A DNA stretch of 64,000 nucleotides from Nitrospira sp. SG-bin1 (GTDB lineage Bacteria > Nitrospirota > Nitrospiria > Nitrospirales > Nitrospiraceae): positions 62,001 through 126,000 of the forward strand of contig LVWS01000034.1 in the NCBI GenBank assembly GCA_002083365.1. Direction: 5' to 3'. A program made the translations under genes and the position numbers. Below, in pieces: positions 1 to 8,539 of this stretch. The notes under the pieces are model-generated. The model searched no databases and was not told the DNA's origin. It saw only the letters and a program-made list of their open reading frames with translations. Within the stretch, counting starts at the first letter, position 1, and each line of letters starts with the position of its first letter.

Positions 1-1211
1 GAATTGAAACGATCGCCGCGGCCGAGCGCATTGCCTGCGACTTCGAGCGAGTCGATGGCTTTCTCTTTCAAGCGCCCGGGCAACCGGTGGAGCGTCTCGA
101 AGAGGAACGCCTGGCGGCTCTACGCGCAGGCCACGTCGGTGTGGAACGGATTGAACGGCCTTCGCCGCCGGTCTTGGAACCAGGCCCCTGCCTCCGGTTT
201 CCACGCCAGGCTCAATTTCATCCATTGAAGTACCTGACCGGTCTGATGCAGGCGATCGAACGACGGGGTGGACGCATCTTCACGGACACCCACGTGGAAA
301 CCGTACAGGGCGGAGAACACGCCGTCATAGAAATGCAGCAAGGCCATGTCCTCCTGGCACAGTCCGTGGTCGTCGCCACGAACACGCCCATCAATGATAT
401 GGTCGTGGTGCACACCAAACAAGCCCCCTATACCACCTATGTGATCGGAGCCGGCGTCCCGAAAAATTCCGTGCCTGCCGCGTTGTATTGGGACCAAGCC
501 GACCCCTACCACTACGTGAGAATTCAGAAGGGCGCGGCAACCAATGGTCGTGATGTATTGATTATCGGCGGGGAAGACCACAAAACCGGTCAGGCGGACG
601 ATGGGAAAGAGCGTCATCTCCGTTTGGAACGTTGGGCTCGCAAACGGTTTCCCATGATGGAACAGATCGAGTACCGGTGGTCGGGGCAGGTGATGGAACC
701 GACAGATGGCTTGGGGTTGATCGGTCGAAATCCCGGGGATGCATCGAATGTATATATTGCGACCGGCGATTCGGGCATGGGAATGACACATGGCACGATA
801 GCCGGGATGCTGTTGACCGACCTCATTATGGGACGCGACAATCCATGGGCTGCGTTGTATGACCCGTCCCGTAAATCGTTGAAATCGATCGGCACCTTTG
901 TGCAAGAAAATCTCAATGTGGCGGCCCAGTACGCGGACTGGCTTTCGCCAGGTGACATCGCGTCCGAAAGTAAAATTCCTAAAGAATGTGGGGCTGTCCT
1001 TCGAAACGGCATGCAAAAGGTGGCCGTGTATCGCGATGAAAATGGAACGCTGCATCGTCGCTCAGCCGTGTGCCCTCACCTAAAGTGTATTGTGGCTTGG
1101 GACTCCACAGAACACACCTGGAACTGCCCATGCCATGGCTCCCGCTTCGATGCCTATGGCAAAGTGATAAATGGGCCGGCAAACACCAATTTATCTCCGA
1201 TTGAGACATAG
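1..1211 (+). CDS. FAD-dependent oxidoreductase with C-terminal Rieske domain (5' truncated by window)
   Basis: The reading frame is open from the first bases of the window, so the start codon and the N-terminal FAD-binding Rossmann motif lie upstream. What remains matches the D-amino-acid-oxidase/glycine-oxidase fold, with a late FAD-contact segment around GDSGMGMTHG. The last 60 or so residues form a Rieske [2Fe-2S] domain: CPHLKC carries the first Cys-His pair and CPCHGSRFD the second. This FAD plus Rieske architecture is known in cytoplasmic oxidoreductases of unknown substrate. The substrate cannot be read from the sequence. The next gene starts about 195 bp downstream, after a probable promoter region. 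Confidence 0.85.
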   Translation, partial: IETIAAAERIACDFERVDGFLFQAPGQPVERLEEERLAALRAGHVGVERIERPSPPVLEPGPCLRFPRQAQFHPLKYLTGLMQAIERRGGRIFTDTHVETVQGGEHAVIEMQQGHVLLAQSVVVATNTPINDMVVVHTKQAPYTTYVIGAGVPKNSVPAALYWDQADPYHYVRIQKGAATNGRDVLIIGGEDHKTGQADDGKERHLRLERWARKRFPMMEQIEYRWSGQVMEPTDGLGLIGRNPGDASNVYIATGDSGMGMTHGTIAGMLLTDLIMGRDNPWAALYDPSRKSLKSIGTFVQENLNVAAQYADWLSPGDIASESKIPKECGAVLRNGMQKVAVYRDENGTLHRRSAVCPHLKCIVAWDSTEHTWNCPCHGSRFDAYGKVINGPANTNLSPIET

Positions 1212-1322
1212 CCGTCGTCATACCACCGCACTTTTCTCCTTAGAATTAGAAATAGGCTAGCATGAAGAGCTTTTTGAAGACCAGTCACTGCTTCCGATTA
1301 CCGCGGTTCTCTCGTAGCATTA

Positions 1323-1340
1323 ACTAGGGAACCAACCAGT
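1323..1340. promoter_or_regulatory. ACTAGG-N6-CCTAGT type palindrome (degenerate right arm)
   Basis: The left arm is ACTAGG, then six bases, then ACCAGT. It lies 65 bp upstream of the start codon at 1406 and belongs to the recurring palindrome set described in the findings. Its function as an operator or promoter element is inferred. Confidence 0.4.
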
Positions 1341-1405
1341 CGCTGCTTGCCAGGTCCTGCGTTAAGAGAAATGTGAAGTGTGCGCGGAAACAAAGGAGCG
1401 CCATC

Positions 1406-2020
1406 ATGTATCCATCGACGACGCTTAAGACATTAAGGATCGTCACCGCTCTTATTCTCCTCGCCGTCTGCTTACAGATCGGCGACGCACAAGCCGCGGA
1501 CGGCGACGAGACAAATTGGGCCGGTCTGCCGCAAGTCGACATCGGGTTTTTTTCGATCGGTGGTCGCGCCACCTATTTCGATCCCAAAGAGGGAGACGAC
1601 AAGTGGTTCGGCGGCGCACAACTGCGCATTCATCCGTGGCGCTATCTCGCCATCGAGGGATCGGCCGACTATCGGCGAGACGAGTTTCCCGGAGGGACGA
1701 AGACCCATACCTATCCCGTACAAGGGTCCCTGCTCATCTATCCCCTCGGGACGACTCGTCTGGCACCGTTCATTCTCGGCGGCGGTGGGTGGTATTTCAC
1801 CACGGTCGATGGCCCCGGCAATTTCGATGACACACAACATCGGTTCGGAGGCCATGTCGGAGGAGGATTGCAGTTCTTCATTACCGACCACTTCTCCGTC
1901 GATAGTACATATCGTCACATCTGGCTGGAACGACTGGAGTCCAGAGACCAGAATCTTGTGGACAAGAAGTTCAATGACAATGGTCACATGGTCACGATTG
2001 GCTTGAACATTCACTTCTAG
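1406..2020 (+). CDS. outer-membrane beta-barrel protein (OmpA/OprF-barrel type)
   Basis: The start at 1406 is chosen because AAAGGAG lies about 7 bp upstream; an earlier in-frame start at 1373 has no ribosome site. The product has a signal peptide ending near residue 31 (QAADG), then a barrel-like domain of alternating polar and aromatic strands. These include a glycine-rich GGGGWYF strand near the middle and a C-terminal strand ending in Ile-His-Phe, typical of outer-membrane insertion. The overall pattern is an 8-stranded small porin-like barrel. No peptidoglycan-binding OmpA domain is present. A structural or minor porin role in the outer membrane is likely. The ligand is unknown. Confidence 0.75.
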   Translation: MYPSTTLKTLRIVTALILLAVCLQIGDAQAADGDETNWAGLPQVDIGFFSIGGRATYFDPKEGDDKWFGGAQLRIHPWRYLAIEGSADYRRDEFPGGTKTHTYPVQGSLLIYPLGTTRLAPFILGGGGWYFTTVDGPGNFDDTQHRFGGHVGGGLQFFITDHFSVDSTYRHIWLERLESRDQNLVDKKFNDNGHMVTIGLNIHF

Positions 2021-2025
2021 CGGCC

Positions 2026-3231
2026 ATGCCGTCCTTCGTAGAAACCGAGCGCCGGCGGATGGCCAAGGAAAACGCGTCCGCCGGCTCAGGGTTTCTAAAA
2101 GCACCGCTGACGACATGTCCCACAGGCCACCACTTCGCGTCATTGCTGCTCATACCCGCAGTGTTTTTATTTTTCTCTCTGTTGAGTGCCCCTTCGGCAC
2201 AGTCGCAAGCGACATCCGACGAATATATCGCCGGTTTTGCAACGGCGCTCTTACAGCATGAATACAAAGCGGCCGATTCTACAGTGCAAGTGCACAACGG
2301 CGTGGTCCGAATCGGCGTGCGATCGCTCAGCGGACTTGACCGCGAAAAGATCACGCGTTCACTCGCCGGCATTGCCGGCGTCAAGGAAGTTGTCGTCGTA
2401 GAGAGCCCAGAGTTCCCGGCCTCCCCACCACCCGATCAAGGCGTCCTGATCGATGTGCCCGAGACGGAGTCCAGTTTTTTGCCTCGCGGCCTTCTCTTCG
2501 CCCCCTTGCACGCGGATCCCCGATGGCCTCATTTCTCAGCCGTCTACCGCGGATACCGTACCCATGATCTTTCGGCGGCTTTTGCCGGCAACTTCGGTGA
2601 AACGTTTTCCCTCTACCGTCACCGCGCCCCGCTCGACGGTCAATGGGAATTCGTCATCCAAGCGGGCGTATTCAGCTTGTTTGACCTGAGCGCCGCGTCG
2701 CTCGACCTGGTGAACGCGGACTACAATGTCGGAGTTCTGACGACGTACCGCTCCGGCAGCTTCTCGGGCTTTGTACGCCTCCATCACCAAAGCTCGCACC
2801 TCGGAGACGAATTCTTGCTGAGTAATCCGCAGACTCAACGCATCAATCTGAGTTACGAGGAAATAGACATCAAGCTGTCCTATGAATGGTTCACATGGCT
2901 CCGGGCCTATGGAGGCGCCGGATACCTGGTTCATCGTTATCCATCGGATGTCCAACCCATCACTACGCAATGGGGCGCCGAATTGACGAGTCCTGTTTCC
3001 TTTTTTCACGGCTCCATCCGACCCATCTGCTACACGGATGTTCAAATCAATGAGCGTTCGAATTGGGCCGTGGCCCATTCACTCATGGCAGGCCTGCGCT
3101 TTGACAATGCACGTATAGGAAATCGTCAGTTGCAACTCCTCGCGGAATACTTCGCCGGTCCATCTCCCGATGGTCAGTTCTACACCCGACATGCTCACTG
3201 GTTCGGCATCGGTCTGCACTTCTACTTTTGA
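2026..3231 (+). CDS. BON-domain / DUF1207 outer-membrane-associated protein
   Basis: The start lies 5 bp after the previous stop, so the gene is probably co-transcribed; the codon itself has a weak ribosome site, and ATG 2059 is an alternative. A hydrophobic export segment spans about residues 40-60 (LLLIPAVFLFF). Residues of about 70-125 look like a BON domain, with a VHNGVVRIGV strand followed by an I-x-G-V-x-x-V turn. The rest matches DUF1207, including the hallmark LFAPLHADPRWPHFSAVY. DUF1207 proteins are barrel-like envelope proteins of unknown function. The BON part probably contacts membrane or peptidoglycan. The C-terminus ends in aromatic residues (GLHFYF), as in outer-membrane barrels. 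Confidence 0.75.
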   Translation: MPSFVETERRRMAKENASAGSGFLKAPLTTCPTGHHFASLLLIPAVFLFFSLLSAPSAQSQATSDEYIAGFATALLQHEYKAADSTVQVHNGVVRIGVRSLSGLDREKITRSLAGIAGVKEVVVVESPEFPASPPPDQGVLIDVPETESSFLPRGLLFAPLHADPRWPHFSAVYRGYRTHDLSAAFAGNFGETFSLYRHRAPLDGQWEFVIQAGVFSLFDLSAASLDLVNADYNVGVLTTYRSGSFSGFVRLHHQSSHLGDEFLLSNPQTQRINLSYEEIDIKLSYEWFTWLRAYGGAGYLVHRYPSDVQPITTQWGAELTSPVSFFHGSIRPICYTDVQINERSNWAVAHSLMAGLRFDNARIGNRQLQLLAEYFAGPSPDGQFYTRHAHWFGIGLHFYF

Positions 3232-3294
3232 CGCCATCTTCGCCAAGGGAACTTCCGAGTATCTGGCGCCTGGCAAGGACGATAAGGTTTTCTT

Positions 3295-4041
3295 ATGAAT
3301 CGGGTAACAATGTTGGCGCCGATACTCCTCATCCTCTTTCTTTCGTTCGATGGAATGCCGAGCAGGGCTCAAGTCACGTTGTGGGAGACGTATCAGTCGG
3401 CCGGACAGCAAGCGGTTCAAGAGCGACGGGTCATGGATGCCGAACGTTTGCTGCTGGCCGCGGCCAAACACATAGAAACCGTCAATCCCGACGATCCTCG
3501 CTTGGCCAATACATTGAACGACTTGGGCGTATTGTACGGCATGCAAAACCGAGAACTCGAAGCTGAACCATTGTTTCTGCGGGCCTTGACCATCAATGAG
3601 CGGGCATTTGGGCGACACCATCCTTCCGTCGTCCTGACGCTGCAAAATCTCAGTGTGATTTACGCTTCACAGAATAAGTTCTTCGAGGCACACGGGGTGG
3701 CGCGCGAAAGCCTAAAAGTCAGTCTCGAATTGTTTGGGATCTACCACCCCCGTAGCGGATCCACCTGTCGCACCGTGGCAACGGTCTATGCCCTGGAGGG
3801 TAATTATGAGGAAGCGGAACGCTTCGCGGAGCGATCGATTGCCATCCTGGAACACACCGTGGGCGAGCGCCATCCGGAGACTGCTCAGAGTATGGAAATG
3901 ATGGTCAGGATCTTGTCGACGACCCATCGCGATCGTGAAGCCCAGAGACTCGAGGCCCGTCTCAATGCGATTCGTCAAGGTTCTGAATCAGCTGTGGTTG
4001 AGGAACCCGATCATCCTCGTGACAAAGACACGGCACCCTGA
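3295..4041 (+). CDS. exported tetratricopeptide-repeat protein
   Basis: The product has a signal peptide (about residues 1-25, ending SRAQ) followed by four TPR units of the kinesin-light-chain type. The units carry the spaced pattern LGVLY-x-A-x-P-L-x-RAL from about residue 60 to 200. TPRs of this type are protein-interaction scaffolds. Sitting behind two outer-membrane proteins, it probably works in the periplasm. The C-terminal 30 residues are acidic and disordered. Its partner is unknown. Confidence 0.75.
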   Translation: MNRVTMLAPILLILFLSFDGMPSRAQVTLWETYQSAGQQAVQERRVMDAERLLLAAAKHIETVNPDDPRLANTLNDLGVLYGMQNRELEAEPLFLRALTINERAFGRHHPSVVLTLQNLSVIYASQNKFFEAHGVARESLKVSLELFGIYHPRSGSTCRTVATVYALEGNYEEAERFAERSIAILEHTVGERHPETAQSMEMMVRILSTTHRDREAQRLEARLNAIRQGSESAVVEEPDHPRDKDTAP

Positions 4042-4085
4042 GTGAGGCCATGGTTTAGTCCGTTTTTATCAAGGGAGGTGTGACC

Positions 4086-4253
4086 ATGTTGAGCTGGGCT
4101 ATTACGTTTCTAGTTGTCGCGATCATTGCCGGTATTTTGGGACTCTCGGGCATTGCCGGCACGGCCACGAACATCGCCTATATCCTGTTCGTCATCTTCC
4201 TCATTGTGGCTATCGTGGGTCTCGTCATGGGGCGGCGACCTCCGGTAACCTAA
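4086..4253 (+). CDS. DUF1328 (YtjA-like) small membrane protein
   Basis: This 55-residue peptide begins MLSWAITFLVVAIIAG and has two hydrophobic helices joined by GIAGTATN, the DUF1328 signature. An excellent AAGGGAGGTG ribosome site lies 5 bp upstream. DUF1328 peptides are common stress-associated inner-membrane peptides of unknown function. It follows the TPR gene by 44 bp and precedes a GC-rich hairpin, so it is probably the end of the transcript. Confidence 0.9.
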   Translation: MLSWAITFLVVAIIAGILGLSGIAGTATNIAYILFVIFLIVAIVGLVMGRRPPVT

Positions 4254-4270
4254 CGAATTCCTTTCCTTCC

Positions 4271-4300
4271 GACCCGGGGATGAGCGGACACCCCCGGGTC
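4271..4300. terminator. GC-rich hairpin, probable transcription terminator
   Basis: A perfect 9-bp stem, GACCCGGGG with CCCCGGGTC, closes an 11-12-base loop between the convergent genes 4086-4253 and 4384-4722. No clear U-run follows, so it may work weakly or on both strands. Confidence 0.5.
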
Positions 4301-4383
4301 ATTCTCCCCGAGGCGTTCCAGCACAACCTGCCCTCCCAACGTTCCTTCGCCGTAACCTTTAGTCACAACGTGCGCAAAGCGGC

Positions 4384-4722
4384 CTACTGCTTGTTTGACG
4401 GCGGAATCGGAAGTTCGACCGGTGGAACTTCCATGACCTTCACAGCCTGCCCCTGTTCATTCATCCCGATGGTCACCCGTTGGCCGATTGACAGCCGTCG
4501 GAATAATTCCGGTCGGGCCATGTCAAAAAATATGGGTTTACCAAGGTCTGTTTTCAGCAATCCCTTGCCGTTGTCGAAATCAAGCTGATCGAGGATGCCC
4601 GTGACGACGTGGTGTACCGGGCGGTCTTCAACGAAGGCGATGTCCTTTTGTAGGGCATGCCCCTGCGTGCCCATCCCCCCTAGTAGAACCGCGAAACCGA
4701 AACAGAGCGGGTTTGCCCACAT
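4384..4722 (-). CDS. exported small protein, OB-like fold, unknown function
   Basis: A 112-residue product with a signal peptide ending around HALQ (residue 25) and a GGAG ribosome site before ATG 4722. The mature part has the pattern VVTGILDQLD - KTDLGKPIFFDM - LSIGQRVTI - VKVMEV. That beta-rich order (start strand, interaction loop, G-x-x-V-T strand) recurs in the exported proteins at 32351, 40470 and 52376. I infer a small OB-like barrel. No catalytic residues are visible. It reads away from the methyltransferase gene. Confidence 0.65.
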   Translation of the reverse strand: MWANPLCFGFAVLLGGMGTQGHALQKDIAFVEDRPVHHVVTGILDQLDFDNGKGLLKTDLGKPIFFDMARPELFRRLSIGQRVTIGMNEQGQAVKVMEVPPVELPIPPSNKQ

Positions 4723-5128
4723 GTTTTCTCCCTATATCATCATATCGAACTACGAGCCTATTACACGGATTGGCTACCGTGCCTACCAGGCGACCGAGGT
4801 AAGAAAGTAAGACTGGCGTGTCCACTTTCAATCTAGGTTCGACGTTTCCCCCCTCATCTCCTCCTCTTTGTCACTGATCACCACTCTAATGGCTTCCGGA
4901 CGTTCCGGTACTAGGAAGTCCACTAGAAGAATCACCGAGCCGGCCCTCACACACCTCTGTTCTAAATTCAAACTTGAAAGTGCTTTGGGATCTTCCTAGT
5001 GGCTCTTCATCCTCCTGCTCCCTATGATCACAGCATGCGGGTAAGTTGTTGTACTAGAAGGGTGTTTCTCATCAACCTTTCTGGCTTTATCCATCGGTTC
5101 CATTCGGTACCCATTTGCCGAACGATGT
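4723..5128. other. divergent intergenic region with CTAG motifs
   Basis: No credible gene is visible. The stretch separates divergent genes and holds four CTAG-centred sites near 4833, 4910-4927, 4995 and 5053. One of them is the spaced pair listed separately. I see no clear sigma-70 or sigma-54 promoter. Confidence 0.5.
4910..4927. promoter_or_regulatory. ACTAGG-N6-CCTAGT type palindrome (degenerate right arm)
   Basis: ACTAGG, six bases, then ACTAGA. The CTAG cores are 12 bp apart, as in the better copies. It lies between the divergent starts at 4722 and 5129 but far from both (about 190 and 200 bp). Confidence 0.3.
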
Positions 5129-6316
5129 GTGACGGTGGATGAGCCGATGGACTCCGCATCGACCTCTCTGGAGAATCACCGACGTATCTATACACCATGC
5201 CTGCTCTGTGGCGGGTCGGATTTCGTTGCCATTGCCGCCCCCTCGGACATCGCCGCTCAGCAGTGCTTCTTGGAACAGTTCCACCGGCGCCGCCTTGCTG
5301 AAAATCACGCGGCTGAGCCTCACCGAGCGTCTCTCGCGGACCGTGTCTCGTTCACCCATAATTACGAGACGTACATCGTCGCCTGTTGCGCTTGCGGATT
5401 GCTGTGTCGCAATCCCCATCCTCCGGCTAAGGCGGTCACCGACGCCTATGTCGATGAATACTATGCGCCGTCGCATTTAGCCGAGGAGTTTGAATCCCAG
5501 CTGAACTGGGCGCGTACGAAAATTCCGCTCATTGCCCGGCATCTTGCGATCCATCCTGCTCCACGACTGATCGAAGTCGGCAGTTTTGTCGGCGGCTTTC
5601 TGGCGGCAGCACAAGAACATGGCTGGGATGTCGTCGGCGTGGACCCTGGAGAGGCGGTCGTACGATTCTGTCGTGAACGAGGTCTATCGGTTTTCCAGGG
5701 GACGCTGGAGGAATTCCCCCGCCCGCAAGGCGGAATCGACGCCGTGGTCATCTGGAATACGTTCGATCAGCTCCCCGATCCACGGCCCATATTGACGACA
5801 ATCACCCGATACCTGAGGCCGGACGGCTTGCTCGTCATCCGGATTCCACACGGCCGCTGTTTTCGGTCCGCCATGGAAATGGCGAAGGCGCACCATTGGT
5901 TGCGGAAGCCCTTGTATACCGGTCTCGCATGGAACAATCTGCTGAGCTTTCCCTACCTCTATGGCTATGAACTCACCACACTTGACCGTCTTGTGGCGGA
6001 ATTCGGACTGGTTCGCGAGGCTGTATACCCCGATACGCTGATGGCCGTGGCGGTGACGGAAATGAAGCGGTGGGTCCCACTCGAAGAACGATTGGTGAAG
6101 GGACTCTGTCGATTGACCACCACGCTGGCCCAGCGCCTGGGAGATTCTTCTTTGGTCAGCGCCACATGGCTCGACGTGTATTATCGATCACCGACAGGGC
6201 CGCTGGGGCCATCGGAACCGGTCGAGCCTGCACTAGGGGACTGTCCAGTGGGCGCACATGGAGTCTTGCATCACACTACTCCCGGACACAATGCGGCACA
6301 TGAACGGTATGCGTGA
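5129..6316 (+). CDS. class I SAM-dependent methyltransferase with N-terminal zinc-binding domain
   Basis: The N-terminus carries a C-x2-C knuckle (CLLCG, near residue 25) and a second pair (CCACG, near residue 86), the layout of the zinc-binding domain in sugar C-methyltransferase relatives. The SAM-binding domain follows from about residue 145, with motif I LIEVGSFVGGFL, motif II VVGVDPG and a post-motif VVIWNTFDQLPDP. Such proteins usually methylate sugar or small-molecule substrates. The start is GTG 5129; ATG 5147 is possible. The last 40 residues (Pro/Gly-rich) look unconserved. The gene stands alone. Confidence 0.8.
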   Translation: MTVDEPMDSASTSLENHRRIYTPCLLCGGSDFVAIAAPSDIAAQQCFLEQFHRRRLAENHAAEPHRASLADRVSFTHNYETYIVACCACGLLCRNPHPPAKAVTDAYVDEYYAPSHLAEEFESQLNWARTKIPLIARHLAIHPAPRLIEVGSFVGGFLAAAQEHGWDVVGVDPGEAVVRFCRERGLSVFQGTLEEFPRPQGGIDAVVIWNTFDQLPDPRPILTTITRYLRPDGLLVIRIPHGRCFRSAMEMAKAHHWLRKPLYTGLAWNNLLSFPYLYGYELTTLDRLVAEFGLVREAVYPDTLMAVAVTEMKRWVPLEERLVKGLCRLTTTLAQRLGDSSLVSATWLDVYYRSPTGPLGPSEPVEPALGDCPVGAHGVLHHTTPGHNAAHERYA

Positions 6317-6464
6317 CATATCCGGTCGAGACAATTTGTATTCGTGGTTGCTCAAGGCGGGAGTCCTCATCGCCTGGTGCCGTCACCGTCCCACCACACG
6401 AAGGACGGTGATGACGGTGAATGACACCTGCCTGCGGCGCGCACTCGGACGTGTTCACGAATAG

Positions 6465-6701
6465 TCACCGCGCGAGTGTGGAGTGTCGTGCTCGCGAGTG
6501 ATGCGGTGTTCGGACGGTTCGTGAATGATTCGTGCCGCGTCTGGGTCTTGACTCGCCGGAATCCATGGGTTGTATAGGCTGAATGTTGCTAATTGATCCA
6601 CAATTCACACAGCGCAAACCGAGGCATTGCCACGCGAATAAATCCGTGGCCCCATAAAAATAATCATGTACTTTGAATCCTCCGCATCGTTCACACACCA
6701 T
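6465..6701 (-). CDS. small zinc-ribbon protein
   Basis: The frame stays open much further upstream, but the real start is ATG 6701: it is preceded by GGAAGGAG at the right distance and begins MVCERCGGFKVHDYF. Cys pairs at residues 3/6 (CERC) and 31/34 (CVNC) form a C4 zinc ribbon. The last 30 residues are basic and look disordered. Small proteins of this type (short C-x2-C ... C-x2-C ribbon) occur repeatedly in Nitrospira-like genomes without a known role. DNA, RNA or protein binding is possible. It diverges from the NtrC-type regulator at 6994. Confidence 0.7.
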   Translation of the reverse strand: MVCERCGGFKVHDYFYGATDLFAWQCLGLRCVNCGSISNIQPIQPMDSGESRPRRGTNHSRTVRTPHHSRARHSTLAR

Positions 6702-6993
6702 GGCCGTTCTCCTTCCGTTGATTGTGATTGGACCCGTCCCACGACTGAGTCGAACATTCACCCATGGGCCAAGACTAAGCACGAACACTGCCATGCGCGC
6801 GTGATGAACGAACCCGTTGAGAATACAGTGTTTACAGTGCGAGGCGTCGCAGCTGATCGGCAGGGTCGGACCGGACAACTTGTCCCCATCCATCGACGAC
6901 GTGTCGCGTACCGTCTGCGTTCTCGAAACGATACCGGTCCTTTCAGTAGTCGTCGGCGTATCCCAGTGACCACTGCCATAGGGAGTTGATGAC

Positions 6994-8451
6994 ATGTATC
7001 GCCCCACTATCCTGATCGTGGATGACGACGCCGAAACACAGGTATTGCTCCGAGACATATTGTCAAAGGAAGGGTATGAGATAGAGGTCGCCGCCGACGG
7101 ACGGACCGGCTTAGAGCTCGTCATCCAGCGGACCCCGGATCTCGTCATTTCAGACATTCATATGCCGGGGCTCGACGGCCTCGCTCTACTGGACGAGTTG
7201 CGTTCTCGCGCGTACGACATGCCGGTGATTTTGATGACGGCCTACGGCAGTTTGAAGACGGCGGTGGACGGCATCCGAGCCGGGGCGTTCGATTATCTCA
7301 GTAAACCGTTCATCATGGACGACGTGCGGCTGGTGGTCCATCGCGCGCTCGAACATACCCAACTGTCCCGGCAAAACCAGCAGCTCAAAGACCAACTCCG
7401 CGACCGTTACCGATTCGACAATCTCGTCGGCAGCAGTCCCGCCGTCGTGTCCGTGTACAAATCGATCGCACGGGTGGCTCAGACGGACAGCACCGTCTTG
7501 CTGGAAGGTGAAAGCGGAACCGGGAAAGAGCTCATTGCCCGAGCCATTCACGCGAACAGTGCCCGGAATGCCGGCCCCTTCGTGACGGTCGACGGTGGAG
7601 CGTTGACCGAAACATTGCTCGAATCCGAGCTGTTCGGACACGAACGCGGAGCGTTCACCGGCGCGGTGGGCTCCAAGAAAGGCCTCTTGGAGAAAGCCCA
7701 CCTGGGAACCTGTTTTCTCGACGAAGTGGCCGACCTGTCTCCGTCGCTGCAGGGGAAATTGCTTCGCGTCATTCAGGAGAGGGAATTCCGACGCGTGGGC
7801 AGCACCGCGACCACGACCGTCGACGTACGGATCGTCGCCGCGTCGAAGAAAGACCTGAATTCGCTCGTCCAGTCAGGAACGTTCCGCGAGGACCTGTATT
7901 ACCGATTGAACGTGGTGACCATTCGTATCCCGCCGTTGCGGGAACGCATGGAGGACGTGCCGCTTTTGGCGCAATATTTCGTACAAATCTACGGTCCGTC
8001 CAAACCGAAACCCGTGACCGGGATCTCGTCCGAAGCCATGGATGTTCTGACCCGCTACTGGTGGCCGGGAAACGTTCGAGAACTCGAACATGCCATCGAA
8101 CGAGCGGTCGCCCTCACTCCGCATCCCATCATCCATCCCGAGGACCTCCCACAGGCGGTCCATACCGCCACGGTGCAAGCGGCGGCTCACGCGCAGGGAT
8201 GGGTCACCCTGGAGGAATTGGAACGAGAACATATCCTACGGGTGTTGAAGCACCATCATCAGGATCTCGGTCGGTCCGCTGAAATTTTAGGGATTCACCG
8301 CAAGACGTTATTGCGAAAACTACGGCAGTACGGTCTCGCGAACGAGCCTCGGACAAGGTATCTCTCTCCGGACATCTTGTCGGCCTCCGCCGAAGGGGAG
8401 TCCCCTTCCACAGCCTGCGATCCGGAAGAATTGGATACGTCACGTTCTTAG
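6994..8451 (+). CDS. NtrC-family sigma-54-dependent response regulator
   Basis: Domain order is receiver (about 5-118, phospho-acceptor Asp54 in VISDIHMPG), AAA+ ATPase (about 144-375) and Fis-type helix-turn-helix (about 410-455, ending HRKTLLRKLRQYG). The ATPase has Walker A GESGTGKE and the sigma-54 contact loop GAFTGA, both intact, so the protein can be expected to open sigma-54 promoters after phosphorylation. No histidine kinase lies next to it, so the partner kinase is elsewhere or is the phytochrome kinase at 42456. The receiver-only gene 8540 follows, with a sigma-54-like element between them. It is the natural candidate activator for the sigma-54-like promoters listed here. Confidence 0.95.
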   Translation: MYRPTILIVDDDAETQVLLRDILSKEGYEIEVAADGRTGLELVIQRTPDLVISDIHMPGLDGLALLDELRSRAYDMPVILMTAYGSLKTAVDGIRAGAFDYLSKPFIMDDVRLVVHRALEHTQLSRQNQQLKDQLRDRYRFDNLVGSSPAVVSVYKSIARVAQTDSTVLLEGESGTGKELIARAIHANSARNAGPFVTVDGGALTETLLESELFGHERGAFTGAVGSKKGLLEKAHLGTCFLDEVADLSPSLQGKLLRVIQEREFRRVGSTATTTVDVRIVAASKKDLNSLVQSGTFREDLYYRLNVVTIRIPPLRERMEDVPLLAQYFVQIYGPSKPKPVTGISSEAMDVLTRYWWPGNVRELEHAIERAVALTPHPIIHPEDLPQAVHTATVQAAAHAQGWVTLEELEREHILRVLKHHHQDLGRSAEILGIHRKTLLRKLRQYGLANEPRTRYLSPDILSASAEGESPSTACDPEELDTSRS

Positions 8452-8456
8452 GCGGG

Positions 8457-8472
8457 TGGACCCAACTTTGCT
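8457..8472 (+). promoter_or_regulatory. sigma-54-like -24/-12 element upstream of receiver gene
   Basis: TGGACCCAACTTTGCT has TGG at -24 and TTGCT at -12 with exact spacing (consensus TGGCAC-N5-TTGCW). It begins 5 bp after the stop of the NtrC-type gene and lies 68 bp before ATG 8540. Confidence 0.5.
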
Positions 8473-8539
8473 AGTTCTGTTTTTTCCCAGAGGAAGAGGC
8501 GAGCGATCAGAGACGATTACGACACAGGAGGATGGTGCC

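Noticed and set aside
120..1055. Long minus-strand open frame of 311 codons opposite the FAD/Rieske gene
   Set aside because: It mirrors the coding strand's codon bias, has no domain-like pattern and no ribosome site.
5106..5119. GGTAC...TTGC before the methyltransferase gene
   Set aside because: The GG to GC spacing is one base short of the sigma-54 pattern.
6232..6249. ACTAGG-N6-TCCAGT inside the methyltransferase gene
   Set aside because: It lies in coding sequence with no start nearby that has a ribosome site; probably chance.
6702..7157. Upstream extension of the zinc-ribbon frame to 230 codons
   Set aside because: The internal ATG 6701 has a strong ribosome site and the extension would overlap the NtrC-type gene start.
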